NCBI GenBank assembly: GCA_000525675.1 | Contig: CP002190.1 | Location: forward strand, 1,364,001 to 1,428,000 | From: Bdellovibrio bacteriovorus W | GTDB lineage: Bacteria; Bdellovibrionota; Bdellovibrionia; Bdellovibrionales; Bdellovibrionaceae | Reading direction: 5' to 3' | Length of the DNA stretch: 64,000 nt | Part shown: one piece after another, positions 18,624 to 27,306 of the stretch | How positions within the stretch are numbered: position 1 is the stretch's first letter | How the letters are laid out: each line of letters begins with the position of its first letter | Notes under the pieces: generated by a model | What the model was told of the DNA's origin: nothing | The model's database searches: none | The model's input: only the letters and a program-made list of their open reading frames with translations | Program-made: the position numbers and the translations under genes

Positions 18624-19492
18624 CTTTTGTTAATCATGCAGAATTCAATATTGTCTTGAATGAACTGTCTTTGATCTTTCAGTTCTTCTAAAGAAACATT
18701 GAAGTCTTTAAGGTCACAACGGTAGTTATGCACGAGTTCGTCAATGGCGATAACCTCTTCTGTTGTCATGTTGAGTTTCCAGATAAGCTTAATAGCTAAC
18801 CAGTCCTTTACGTATTGGCAGCGATAGTTATGGTCTGGAGGTAGATACTTTTCTGGGCCGCGATCACCCTTAGAAGTGTTCTCGCGAACGCTAGAAGGAA
18901 TGAGGTGCGGTTTGAATCCCATGTAGTTAGCGTAGAGGCAGCGAGTTTTATAATCCCAAGCCCAGGCTCCTGCAAGATATGCTGACTTCAATGGTACCAT
19001 ATGGTCGACTTGGATATCTTTAGCCTGGTCATAGACTTGTCCATTATATGGATCTGTCCAGCGGCCAGTATCAACCACGCATTCTTTGTTACGCTTATTA
19101 GGACGGAAGGTAGGATCAGCTTCAGTGTCGCGAACTAGAACGCGAGCACGTGTATTCATGCATGTGTTGTCATTAGGATCATTGATCCAACGGCCAAAAT
19201 GAAGTTTACGGATGTAGGCCTCTTCTGGTTGCGGTCTTTGTTCTTGGCGAAGGGCCCAGCGAAGAAGGCTGATTGCCGTCGACTTCAGGGTATTAATATA
19301 CTGTTGTGGGCCCAGCTCTACTGGAAGAGGCTGAAAGCCAACGACTTTAAAGCGGTTGTGGGCGTCCACAGGGCGCTCATCAAAAGTATAGTACTCCGCG
19401 TAAGTGGTTTCTGGGCGCGCGGATGCAGCTTCTGCATTGATGATGCAGAAAAGTGACAGGGTAAAAATGGCTAAAGCATACGAACGTTTCAT
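18620..19492 (-). CDS. Exported HNH endonuclease (DUF1524-like)
   Basis: 290 residues with a signal peptide (cleavage around residue 22, INAEAAS). The nuclease core is DIQVDHMVPLKSAYLAGAW (Asp163-His164), then LIPSSVRENTSKGDRGPEKY with Asn205. This DHxVPL...N...KGDRGPxxY layout is characteristic of secreted HNH nucleases of the DUF1524 type. Export of a DNase would suit digestion of prey DNA in the periplasm (inference). It overlaps the pseudouridine synthase gene by 4 nt. Confidence 0.87.
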   Translation of the reverse strand: MKRSYALAIFTLSLFCIINAEAASARPETTYAEYYTFDERPVDAHNRFKVVGFQPLPVELGPQQYINTLKSTAISLLRWALRQEQRPQPEEAYIRKLHFGRWINDPNDNTCMNTRARVLVRDTEADPTFRPNKRNKECVVDTGRWTDPYNGQVYDQAKDIQVDHMVPLKSAYLAGAWAWDYKTRCLYANYMGFKPHLIPSSVRENTSKGDRGPEKYLPPDHNYRCQYVKDWLAIKLIWKLNMTTEEVIAIDELVHNYRCDLKDFNVSLEELKDQRQFIQDNIEFCMINKR

Positions 19493-19788
19493 TCTCTGTC
19501 CTCAGTTATGAAGAGTCTGGAATTTCGGGGCCATATAATCATGAAATTTGCCCAAATTCTATGAGAACTTAAAGACTGAAATTGGGAAGTTCTGGCTAAG
19601 GGTGTTAAGTATCGGAAAAATAAGGGAAATTCATCTTCGGTGCGAAGGATTAAATTGTCGTAAAACGAATAGTAAAATTTATTTGAAGAATATATAGGGC
19701 GAGTGCCGCAAAAGGTCCATGGTAAGGCCGCTAAACCCTTGAGCTTTCAGAAGGGGGAGGTTTTAATGATGAAACGGAGGATGGCATC

Positions 19789-19980
19789 ATGAAAATTCAA
19801 ACACTATTACTTTCTTTAGCAGCAGCATTCGTTTTAGGAGCATGTTCACATTCTGGGCATAAACATGGATCTTGTTGTGCATCAAAAGTAGAGAAAAAAG
19901 CATGCGACGGCAAAGAGTGCTCTATGGAGCGCAAGTGCTCAAGCTGTGGAGATGAGAAGAAAGCTGAAGCAGCTAAGTAG
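19789..19980 (+). CDS. Small Cys/His-rich lipoprotein
   Basis: 63 residues. A lipobox (LGAC, Cys19) ends a hydrophobic signal, so the mature protein is about 45 residues and lipid-anchored. It contains seven Cys and three His (HSGHKHGSCC, then CDGKEC, CSSC), which suggests binding of soft metals such as Cu, Zn or Hg. No family is recognised. A terminator follows, and it lies just upstream of a TolC-RND pair. Upstream, about 296 nt (19493-19788) holds no recognised gene. Confidence 0.72.
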   Translation: MKIQTLLLSLAAAFVLGACSHSGHKHGSCCASKVEKKACDGKECSMERKCSSCGDEKKAEAAK

Positions 19981-20011
19981 TCCGCTTCCTAATTTTTCTA
20001 AATTTCTTAAA

Positions 20012-20042
20012 AAGCCCATCCTGATTTGATGGGCTTTTTTTG
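20012..20042 (+). terminator. Intrinsic terminator after Cys-rich lipoprotein
   Basis: AAGCCCATC (20012-20020) pairs with GATGGGCTT (20028-20036), then a T run. It separates the lipoprotein from the TolC gene. Confidence 0.88.
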
Positions 20043-20171
20043 TGTCCGAAGACAGTATTCTACTCAACAACTACGCTGCGACTTCCCAGTTTTTTGGAAT
20101 TATTGCCAAGAACTGAGGCCTCTTATATATCTAAACAATGTTTATGCTTACATGAAGAGAAGAGGAAAGTG

Positions 20172-21611
20172 ATGACTAAGAGAGCCCTTCTATTTTTTGC
20201 CCTCATATGGGGAGGGAGTTCCGCCTCTGCAATGAGTGTTCAAGACTACTTGCAAATGGTTCAGAAGCGCAATCGTACGGTGCGAGCCTTGGAAGTGAGC
20301 ACAGAGGCCGCTGATGACAGAATGGAAAGCATAGATATTGATTTAGCTCCTTATATGAGCGCAGAAGCAAATCACATCAATGATCGCAGTCCTCTCAGTC
20401 AATTTGCCACGTTGGGGTCCTCGGAAGTAAAGACGACGAGCTACTCTCTCGGACTGGGGAAAAAGTTTTCTTCTGGTACTGAGGTTAATCTATTCGCATC
20501 AACTTATGAAGTAGAAAACTCGGGGATGCTTCCCGCATTTCAGCAGTTTTCAAAATTTGGCGTGGGAAGTCTAGGCGTCTCTTTAAGTCAGTCCCTGTGG
20601 AAGGATTTCTTTGGTCGCGCGACAAGATTAAGAACACAGCGCCAGACTCTCGTCACTGAAGCACAAAAGGGGCTGTATGATCTGCAACGTAAGCAATTAT
20701 TAGTGGATGCTGAAACTGCTTACTGGAACTATGTTTACGCTCAAGAAAATCTAAAGATTGGCAGAGACTCGTTAGAGCGCGCGCAAAGGTTAGAAAACTG
20801 GAGTCGTCGCCGTGTGAATGATGGAATCATGGATACAGCAGACCTCTATGCCGCACAATCTTTAGTGGCCGCTAGACAATTGCAGTTAGTTTCGGCGCAA
20901 GATGATTTGGATGCCGCAAAAAGACAAATCAGAGATTTCTTAGAGTTGAGTGATTCTGAAGAACTTCCTGCAATCACAGGGAACCTTTCCCAAAAGCGCA
21001 ATTTAATTTCTATGGTTGAAGGGGATAAAGCCAATGCGCGTATTGTTGCTCTTGGTGCTTATCTTGCTTCATTAGAATCTAAAGCTAAATCCGTGGGCGC
21101 TCAAGAAGTGGAAGATCAACTGAAGCCTGATTTAGTTTTATCAGGCGCTTATAACACAAATGCCTTCGAGCAAGACATGGCCTCAGCTACACAAGAGTGG
21201 ACAGATACAGATCGTCCTACGCAGAAGATCGGTCTTAAGTTCACCTATGCCTTTGATGTCGGAGCAAAACAGGCAACTCGCGAGGCTGCGAAAAAAGATG
21301 CATTGGTTGCAAAGTTGCAAAGTGAAAGAAAAATGTTAGAGAGCGAGAGTGCTTGGATTGAGCTCAATAGACGGTACACAGAGATGAGTCGTCGAGTGAG
21401 TCTTGCAGAGAATCTTTCTTCTTTAATGACTAAGACAGCAAAAGCACAAACGGATTTATTTAATAAAGGCCGTGCAATCACGGCGACCGTACTAACAGCA
21501 GAGGAAGATGCTGGTAATGCGGAGTTGTCTTTAATTAAGCTTAAGAGCGAACAGCGTAAGATGGAAACTCAAGGTCGACTCTTTATCGGTCTTGAAGGAG
21601 AGCAGCCGTGA
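20172..21611 (+). CDS. TolC family outer-membrane efflux protein
   Basis: 479 residues with a signal peptide (MTKRALLFFALIWGG...SASA). Two halves of long coiled-coil helix with beta segments (for example VGSLGVSLSQSLWKDFFGR and QKIGLKFTYAFDVGAK) fit the OEP repeat architecture. It forms an outer-membrane exit duct. ATG at 20172 is chosen because AGAGGAAAG lies just upstream and the signal peptide starts there; a frame beginning about 130 nt earlier has no matching N terminus. The stop overlaps the RND start by 4 nt. Confidence 0.9.
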   Translation: MTKRALLFFALIWGGSSASAMSVQDYLQMVQKRNRTVRALEVSTEAADDRMESIDIDLAPYMSAEANHINDRSPLSQFATLGSSEVKTTSYSLGLGKKFSSGTEVNLFASTYEVENSGMLPAFQQFSKFGVGSLGVSLSQSLWKDFFGRATRLRTQRQTLVTEAQKGLYDLQRKQLLVDAETAYWNYVYAQENLKIGRDSLERAQRLENWSRRRVNDGIMDTADLYAAQSLVAARQLQLVSAQDDLDAAKRQIRDFLELSDSEELPAITGNLSQKRNLISMVEGDKANARIVALGAYLASLESKAKSVGAQEVEDQLKPDLVLSGAYNTNAFEQDMASATQEWTDTDRPTQKIGLKFTYAFDVGAKQATREAAKKDALVAKLQSERKMLESESAWIELNRRYTEMSRRVSLAENLSSLMTKTAKAQTDLFNKGRAITATVLTAEEDAGNAELSLIKLKSEQRKMETQGRLFIGLEGEQP

Positions 21612-24600
21612 ATTTAGCCGCCCTTTCAATTAAACGTCCCATTTTTATTACTTGTATCGTTTTGTTGATGCTAATCCTTGGGGCTTTTTCGTTGAAGAAA
21701 ATGCCAGTGGATATGTTTCCAGATGTGACCTTTCCTGTTCTCTTTGTGCAGGTGACTTATCCAGGGGCATCTCCTATCGATCTTGAGAAACAAGTTTCTA
21801 AACCCATTGAGGATGAAGTCGGAAGTATCTCTGGATTAAAGACTTTAACGTCTAACAATCTAGATAGCGTTGCGATTATCATTCTTGAATTTCAATTGGG
21901 TACAGATATCAAAGAAGTTGAACAAGAGGTACGCAACCGTTTAGGGAATATTCGTCGCGATCTGCCTTCTGAAATTTACGAACCTATTATTCGTCGCTTT
22001 GACCCAGCCGATCAACCTATTGTGACCTTATCAGTGACAACCTCTTTGGAGGCAGGGGCTGCTTACGACTTAGCCAATGAAACGATTAAACCTTTGTTTG
22101 AACGCTTGAATGACGTCGGTCAGGTCGACATTTTTGGGGGGCGCAAGCAAGAGATTCACGTTTTGATTGATAAGAATAAACTTCAGGATCGTAAGATTTC
22201 GATGCTGCAAGTTTCTCAGCGTATTGTGGATACTTCAAAAGACACGCCTATCGGAAAAATTGAGAATCCGAAAGATGAAGTCACTTTACGTACTAGTGGC
22301 GAGTTTGAGTCTATCGAAGAAATCAAAGAAGTGAATGTGAACTTCATCGGGTCTGATCGTGCTGTGATGGTGCAAGACATCGGTAAAGTGGTGCGTAGTC
22401 TTGAAGATCAAAAAACCATGGGGCGAATTAAGGGACAAAATGCTCTTTTAATGAACATCTACAAGCAGCGCGGTGCTAATACGGTCGCTGTTGCTGAGGC
22501 TACGAAGGCCAACATTGAAAAAGTGAATAAGCTATTAAAAGAGAAAAACATCGATGGAACTGTTGGGCTGGTGCGAGATACTTCTCGGCCGATTGCGCTC
22601 AACGTATACGACGTTAAAGAGTCGATCACTATTGGGATTATCCTTTGTGTGATCGTAGTATTTTTCTTCTTAGGCTCTGCGCGCTCTACGTTTATCACGG
22701 CTATGGCCCTTCCGAACTCTCTATTGGGAGGATTTGTAATTATGTACGCCATGGGGTTCACCGTGAATCTTATGACGTTGCTGGCTCTTTCTTTAGCGGT
22801 GGGATTGTTAATCGATGATGCCATCGTGGTGCGGGAAAATATTTTCCGACACTTAGAGATGGGCAAGAAGCCAAAAGATGCAGCTATTGACGGAACGAAA
22901 GAAGTCGCGATGGCAGTTGTTGCAACGACGCTGGTTGTGATCGCGGTCTTCGGGCCGATCTCTTTTGTTTCTGGTATTGTAGGGCAGTTCTTTAAACAGT
23001 TTGGTTTGACCGTCGTATTTACGATGCTGATTTCTCTATTTGATGCGTTCACCGTGGCGCCGATGCTTTCAGCTTATTTGGCTCATCCAGATGAACATAA
23101 GCGCGGCAATGGTATTATTGATCGAATGCTCGGAGGTTTTGATAGATTTCAGAACTGGCTTGAAGAGATCTATGAGAAAGCCTTGCACTATACATTAAAT
23201 CATCCAAAGAAAATTCTTTTTGGTGGGGCTTTGATCTTTGTTCTTTCATTAGGAACTGTTGCATTCATTCCTAAGACGTTCCTGCCATCGCCAGATAATG
23301 GTGAGTTTATGGTGAATATTGAAATGCCAGTGGGCGCCTCTCTCTACGCAACCAGCGATGTAACTGCGGAAGTTGAGAAAATGTTTGAAAGTGATTCGGC
23401 TGTGGATATGGTCATGGCTATCGTCGGAACTGCAAACAATGAATCAAACAAGTCGTCACTATTTATTCGTTTGGTTGAACGTAAAGATCGCTCGATGTCG
23501 ACGACAGACTATAAAGAATCTCTTCGTGAGCGCATTAAACAGGTCCAATCTCCGGCAATGATCACGATCGGGGATATCGATGCTGTTTCTTCAGGGCAAA
23601 AACCGTTAAACGTGAATCTTGCAGGAGAAGATCTAGAGGAGCTCAATGCCTACGCAGAAAAGCTGATCGCGCGTTTTAAAGATATCCCAGGCCTTGTGGA
23701 TGTGGATACTAACTTTAGAGCGGGAAAGCCAGAGTATCAGGTAGTTTTTGATCGCAAAAAATCTGAGAGCTTGGGTGTGTCGACGGTGACAGCAGGAGCT
23801 GAACTTCGTAATCGTACAGAAGGAAATGAAGATGCCATCTATCGTGAAAACGGTATTGATTATAAAATCCGTGTGCGCTTTGAAGAAAAGTTCCGCGACT
23901 TAAGAGATCAATTTGCATCTACTTTTGTGCCGAACTCTAATTTTAATATGATCCCCTTAGCAAGAATCGCAACGGGTAAAGAGACTTTAGGGTATTCGCA
24001 GATCAATCGCCAGAATAAAGCTCGATATATTCAAATCTCAGGAAACTTAGGTAAAGGTGGAGCGCTAGGAAATATCTCTACGGAGATTGAGAAGATTATT
24101 AAGAACGATATCAAGCCTCCTGCAGGGATTGAGTTTTCTTTCCAAGGGCAAGCTGATGACTTTAAAGAGTTGATCGCTAATATGTTGATCGCGATTTTCT
24201 TAGGGGTTGTATTTATCTATTTAGTTCTTGCAAGTCTTTACGAGAGCTTTATCACTCCTTTTACAATTCTCTTGGCACTGCCTCTTGCAATGACGGGCGC
24301 CTTCATTGCACTTTTAGTTTTTGGAAAAACGATTGATATTTTCTCGTTGATTGGGATCGTACTATTGTTAGGGGTTGTGGCGAAGAACTCTATTTTGTTA
24401 GTGGATTATACGAACCAGTTGATTCATAACGGATTAGAAAGAAACGCGGCACTCATTAAAGCTTGTCGTACAAGGCTTCGCCCAATTCTGATGACATCTT
24501 TGGCGTTGATCGCGGGGATGATTCCGATCGCTATTGGGCTTAACGAAGCCTCCGCGATGAGAACATCCATGGGTATTGCGATCATCGGTGGTCTAATCAG

Positions 24601-24709
24601 CTCAACGTTCCTGACTCTTTTAATTGTGCCTGCGGCTTTTGGATTCGTGGAGGACTTTAAAGTGTGGTTCCGTGCGCTTCTAGCGCGAATCACCGGCTAT
24701 CAAGGTTGA
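21608..24709 (+). CDS. RND family efflux transporter (AcrB/HAE1 type)
   Basis: 1033 residues. The N terminus (LSIKRPIFITCIVLLMLILG, then YPGASP) and the repeated membrane layout are typical. The proton-relay segment LAVGLLIDDAIVVRENI carries both Asp residues. LLGVVAKNSILLVDY marks the second half. It exports substrates through TolC. No membrane-fusion (adaptor) gene is found in the immediate neighbourhood, though RND pumps of this type normally need one. It starts in the TolC gene end (ATGA-like overlap), so the two are cotranslated. Confidence 0.94.
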   Translation: MNLAALSIKRPIFITCIVLLMLILGAFSLKKMPVDMFPDVTFPVLFVQVTYPGASPIDLEKQVSKPIEDEVGSISGLKTLTSNNLDSVAIIILEFQLGTDIKEVEQEVRNRLGNIRRDLPSEIYEPIIRRFDPADQPIVTLSVTTSLEAGAAYDLANETIKPLFERLNDVGQVDIFGGRKQEIHVLIDKNKLQDRKISMLQVSQRIVDTSKDTPIGKIENPKDEVTLRTSGEFESIEEIKEVNVNFIGSDRAVMVQDIGKVVRSLEDQKTMGRIKGQNALLMNIYKQRGANTVAVAEATKANIEKVNKLLKEKNIDGTVGLVRDTSRPIALNVYDVKESITIGIILCVIVVFFFLGSARSTFITAMALPNSLLGGFVIMYAMGFTVNLMTLLALSLAVGLLIDDAIVVRENIFRHLEMGKKPKDAAIDGTKEVAMAVVATTLVVIAVFGPISFVSGIVGQFFKQFGLTVVFTMLISLFDAFTVAPMLSAYLAHPDEHKRGNGIIDRMLGGFDRFQNWLEEIYEKALHYTLNHPKKILFGGALIFVLSLGTVAFIPKTFLPSPDNGEFMVNIEMPVGASLYATSDVTAEVEKMFESDSAVDMVMAIVGTANNESNKSSLFIRLVERKDRSMSTTDYKESLRERIKQVQSPAMITIGDIDAVSSGQKPLNVNLAGEDLEELNAYAEKLIARFKDIPGLVDVDTNFRAGKPEYQVVFDRKKSESLGVSTVTAGAELRNRTEGNEDAIYRENGIDYKIRVRFEEKFRDLRDQFASTFVPNSNFNMIPLARIATGKETLGYSQINRQNKARYIQISGNLGKGGALGNISTEIEKIIKNDIKPPAGIEFSFQGQADDFKELIANMLIAIFLGVVFIYLVLASLYESFITPFTILLALPLAMTGAFIALLVFGKTIDIFSLIGIVLLLGVVAKNSILLVDYTNQLIHNGLERNAALIKACRTRLRPILMTSLALIAGMIPIAIGLNEASAMRTSMGIAIIGGLISSTFLTLLIVPAAFGFVEDFKVWFRALLARITGYQG

Positions 24710-24710
24710 T

Positions 24711-26201
24711 TTAAAAATGAGGTCGAAGGCGAATGTCTTCGACCTTTTTTTCAAATAAACTCCAGTCGTCTTTTTCAGAGATCGGGCGCCAAATAGCCTC
24801 GATCTCGTCAATCAGTAGAGTGCAAGCATTGCCATCCTTGTAATAGGAGTTGGCGGCTAAATCATCATCGGCAATTTCAAAGTGATGAAGAGCTTTCTCT
24901 AAATTTTTAAAGGAATCGCTTGTATAGGATTTTACTTGCGGAGAACGATTGAAGCGTTCTGAGTTTCCTTTGGAATGAAGATCGTAAAAGCTTTGCTCAT
25001 ACGATGTTTTTTCTTCGACCATCCATTGAAATAAGGCTCTTAAGAGAGTTTGATTTTGCTCGCTCGCCAATGCGGGATCTTCTTCAGGATTCTTAAGGTT
25101 TAAGCGTTTTAAAAGAGCCGAGTGAGTTGCGATTCCCATTTCATCTGAAAACTCTTCAAAGACGATATTTGGATCTAGTGTTGGGAATGATTCTTTCAGA
25201 GCTAGGCAGAGTTGGAAGAGATTCCAAAGTACGGCATGCGGTTGGCGACCGAAAGCATAAAGACGTCCATGGTCAAAGTAAGCTGCTGTGAAGTTCGGGT
25301 CATACTTTGGAAGAAAACGATAAGGACCGTAATCAAAGCTTTCACCCGTGATATTCATATTATCAGTATTTAGAACTCCATGAACAAAGCCACCCATCAT
25401 CCAAGCAGCCAATGTTTGTACGACTTGATATTGAACAGCTTGAAGAAACTTAATAGCCGTAGAGCTATCCATATCGCCTTGAAGGTTAGGATAGAAGTGT
25501 TGAATACAGTACTGAATGAGTTTTTTAATATTCTCTGTTTCTTTGAAGTGCGCTAATCTTTGAAAAGTTCCGAAGCGAATGTGACTATGGCTGGCGCGAA
25601 CTAGTACTGCAGAGCGAGTTGGAGAGGGCTCATCGTGTCTCTCAAGTGATTCGTGGGTTTCAAAGACAGAAAAAGTTCTACTGGTGGGAACTCCTAGAGT
25701 TTCTAAATACTCTGTGGCTAAAATTTCTCTGACGGCACCTTTGAGTGTCAGACGACCGTCTCCAGAGCGAGAGTAGGGTGTGCGACCAGAGCCTTTTGTG
25801 CCGAGGTCGATAAGTTTTCCTTTTGAATCTAAAAACTGTGCAAAGAGAAACCCTCTTCCATCCCCAATGTCAGGATTGTAGTGTTGAAACTGATGGCCGT
25901 GATAGCGCAAAGCTAAGGGTTTTTCGATATTGTTTGAGAACGGTTGGAAAGCAAAAAAACGTGTTTGCCATTCTTCGGGGGTGAGGGCGTCGAGGCCTAA
26001 AGTAGCGGCGGCCCGCTGATTGCGATAGCGAAGTGTGGCCTTTGGGAAGGAAGCGGGTTGGACCACGTCATAGAAATCAGAACCGAGTTCATAAATGGAG
26101 GGAGAATTTTTTATTGTATTCACACGGTTTTTATCTAGAAATTTCGCCTTAAAAGCAAGGTGAGAAAGAACCCCAAAAACCGTATTGACAATAATTTGCA
26201 T
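24711..26201 (-). CDS. selO: Protein adenylyltransferase SelO
   Basis: 496 residues, the usual size of a SelO (YdiU) pseudokinase that transfers AMP to protein targets. Key segments: LALRYHGHQFQHYNPDIGDGRG, GTKGSGRTPYSRSGDGRLTL (glycine-rich loop region), VHGVLNTDNMNITG with the metal-binding Asp/Asn, and YDPNFTAAYFDHGR. It may act in redox stress by AMPylating proteins. The start is uncertain: ATG at 26201 gives an extra 26 residues before a GTG that also fits the family N terminus. It is convergent with the RND gene. Confidence 0.92.
   Translation of the reverse strand: MQIIVNTVFGVLSHLAFKAKFLDKNRVNTIKNSPSIYELGSDFYDVVQPASFPKATLRYRNQRAAATLGLDALTPEEWQTRFFAFQPFSNNIEKPLALRYHGHQFQHYNPDIGDGRGFLFAQFLDSKGKLIDLGTKGSGRTPYSRSGDGRLTLKGAVREILATEYLETLGVPTSRTFSVFETHESLERHDEPSPTRSAVLVRASHSHIRFGTFQRLAHFKETENIKKLIQYCIQHFYPNLQGDMDSSTAIKFLQAVQYQVVQTLAAWMMGGFVHGVLNTDNMNITGESFDYGPYRFLPKYDPNFTAAYFDHGRLYAFGRQPHAVLWNLFQLCLALKESFPTLDPNIVFEEFSDEMGIATHSALLKRLNLKNPEEDPALASEQNQTLLRALFQWMVEEKTSYEQSFYDLHSKGNSERFNRSPQVKSYTSDSFKNLEKALHHFEIADDDLAANSYYKDGNACTLLIDEIEAIWRPISEKDDWSLFEKKVEDIRLRPHF
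24721..24751 (+). terminator. Terminator inside the 3' end of selO
   Basis: GGTCGAAG (24721-24728) and CTTCGACC (24737-24744) are followed by seven T. It terminates the RND gene on the plus strand, and also lies inside the last codons of selO on the minus strand, so the DNA serves both uses. Confidence 0.82.
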
Positions 26202-26238
26202 TTAAAGCAGAAATACTTTCTACAAAAAGGTGGTTCCT

Positions 26239-26682
26239 GTGAGTGAACATTGCTGCGTCGTTGATCATAGTCAGCACGATGAATTTGAGAAAAAAACAAC
26301 GGCTTGGGACCGTGTTGGAATGACTCTTTCAAGCATCTGCGCGATTCACTGCCTGATAACTCCGTTTTTAATTCTCTTAGTGCCGGCTTTAGGAAGTGCT
26401 TTCGAGTCCGAGTGGGTTCACTTGGGGTTGGCTCTTCTGGTCGTACCAGTGGCCTTTTATGCATTTTGGTCAGGTTATCAGCATCATCATCGTAAATATC
26501 TATTGGTGATGGGGCTTTTAGGCGCCGCAATGATCGGAGCTGCAGCGATTCTTCCCCATGATTGGGTGGAGCTTTTCGGCTTTGATATGATGACGATTCT
26601 AGGAAGTATTATTTTAGTTGTGTCACATATTCTGAATCGCAACGCCTGTCTTTGTCATGTTCACGTCACAGCTGAAGCATAG
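26239..26682 (+). CDS. MerC domain membrane protein
   Basis: 147 residues with four hydrophobic helices. DRVGMTLSSICAIHCLITP is the MerC signature, with a Cys pair motif for metal transfer. The N terminus (EHCCVVDHSQHDEFE) and C terminus (CLCHVHVTAEA) add Cys and His. MerC-type proteins import or move mercuric ions in some bacteria; other members are of unknown function. GTG at 26239 is preferred because AAGG lies 8 nt upstream. It is divergent from selO. Confidence 0.84.
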   Translation: MSEHCCVVDHSQHDEFEKKTTAWDRVGMTLSSICAIHCLITPFLILLVPALGSAFESEWVHLGLALLVVPVAFYAFWSGYQHHHRKYLLVMGLLGAAMIGAAAILPHDWVELFGFDMMTILGSIILVVSHILNRNACLCHVHVTAEA

Positions 26683-26760
26683 CTGCTACGAATTGTTGCA
26701 GAAGAGGTCTTGTTAGGTATCAAATTTAAGACCTAAATTGGTAAAATTAGGAAAATCTAA

Positions 26761-26788
26761 TTGAAAACCAAATGAAAGCATATACTAT
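26761..26788 (+). promoter_or_regulatory. Candidate sigma70 promoter for HiPIP gene
   Basis: TTGAAA at 26761-26766 and TACTAT at 26783-26788 with a 16-bp spacer, about 37 bp before the start codon. By eye only. Confidence 0.4.
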
Positions 26789-26824
26789 CTTTGGTGTTAA
26801 CCACACTCTATGGAGGCATCAAAG

Positions 26825-27199
26825 ATGGATAAAATGAATCGTCGTAGTTTCTTTTCGACAATGGCCAAACTAACAGGCGTAGCAGTTGTTGCTCCTACTG
26901 TTTTGTCTTCAATTTTTGCTTCTGAAGCTCAGGCTCAGAAAAAAAGAGGCGCAGCGCCAGCAGCAGGTGGAGCTAAGGCAGCACCAATGGTTGATCCAAA
27001 CGATCCAGTTGCTAAGGCTGTAAAGTACATTGAAGATCACACTAAAACTGCTGAAGCAAAAGGTAACGATTGCACAACTTGCGGTTTCTACAAAAAGACG
27101 GACACAGTGGACGGTAAAGAAGTTGGAACTTGCACTATTTTCGCGGGTAAACTTGTTTACGGAAAAGCTTGGTGTGCTTCTTGGAATAAAAAAGCTTAG
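26825..27199 (+). CDS. High-potential iron-sulfur protein (HiPIP), Tat-exported
   Basis: 124 residues. The N terminus has the twin-arginine signal NRRSFFSTMAKLTGVAVV, ending in EAQAQ. After an Ala/Pro/Gly linker, the mature domain has the HiPIP cysteine layout: CTTCGFYKK, then GTCTIF and WCASW, four Cys for one [4Fe-4S] cluster. Periplasmic HiPIPs carry electrons to reaction centres or terminal oxidases. ATG at 26825 is chosen because GGAGG lies 8 nt upstream; an ATG at 26810 adds 5 residues. A terminator follows. Confidence 0.88.
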   Translation: MDKMNRRSFFSTMAKLTGVAVVAPTVLSSIFASEAQAQKKRGAAPAAGGAKAAPMVDPNDPVAKAVKYIEDHTKTAEAKGNDCTTCGFYKKTDTVDGKEVGTCTIFAGKLVYGKAWCASWNKKA

Positions 27200-27229
27200 T
27201 CCAAGCTTTTGAAGAATTTGAAAACAAAA

Positions 27230-27257
27230 AAAAGGAGTGGGGAACCACTCCTTTTTT
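27230..27257 (+). terminator. Terminator of HiPIP gene
   Basis: GGAGTGG (27234-27240) pairs with CCACTCC (27245-27251), with A tract before and T tract after, so it can act in both directions. Confidence 0.85.
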
Positions 27258-27272
27258 ATTTCTTGTTTGAAG

Positions 27273-27304
27273 AATAAAAGCCTCCTTTAAGAGAGGCTTT
27301 TATT
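27273..27304 (-). terminator. Terminator of fadD
   Basis: AATAAAAGCCTC (27273-27284) and GAGGCTTTTATT (27293-27304) form a 12-bp stem with an 8-nt loop. In the minus direction it follows the fadD stop codon directly. Confidence 0.8.
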
Positions 27305-27306
27305 AA

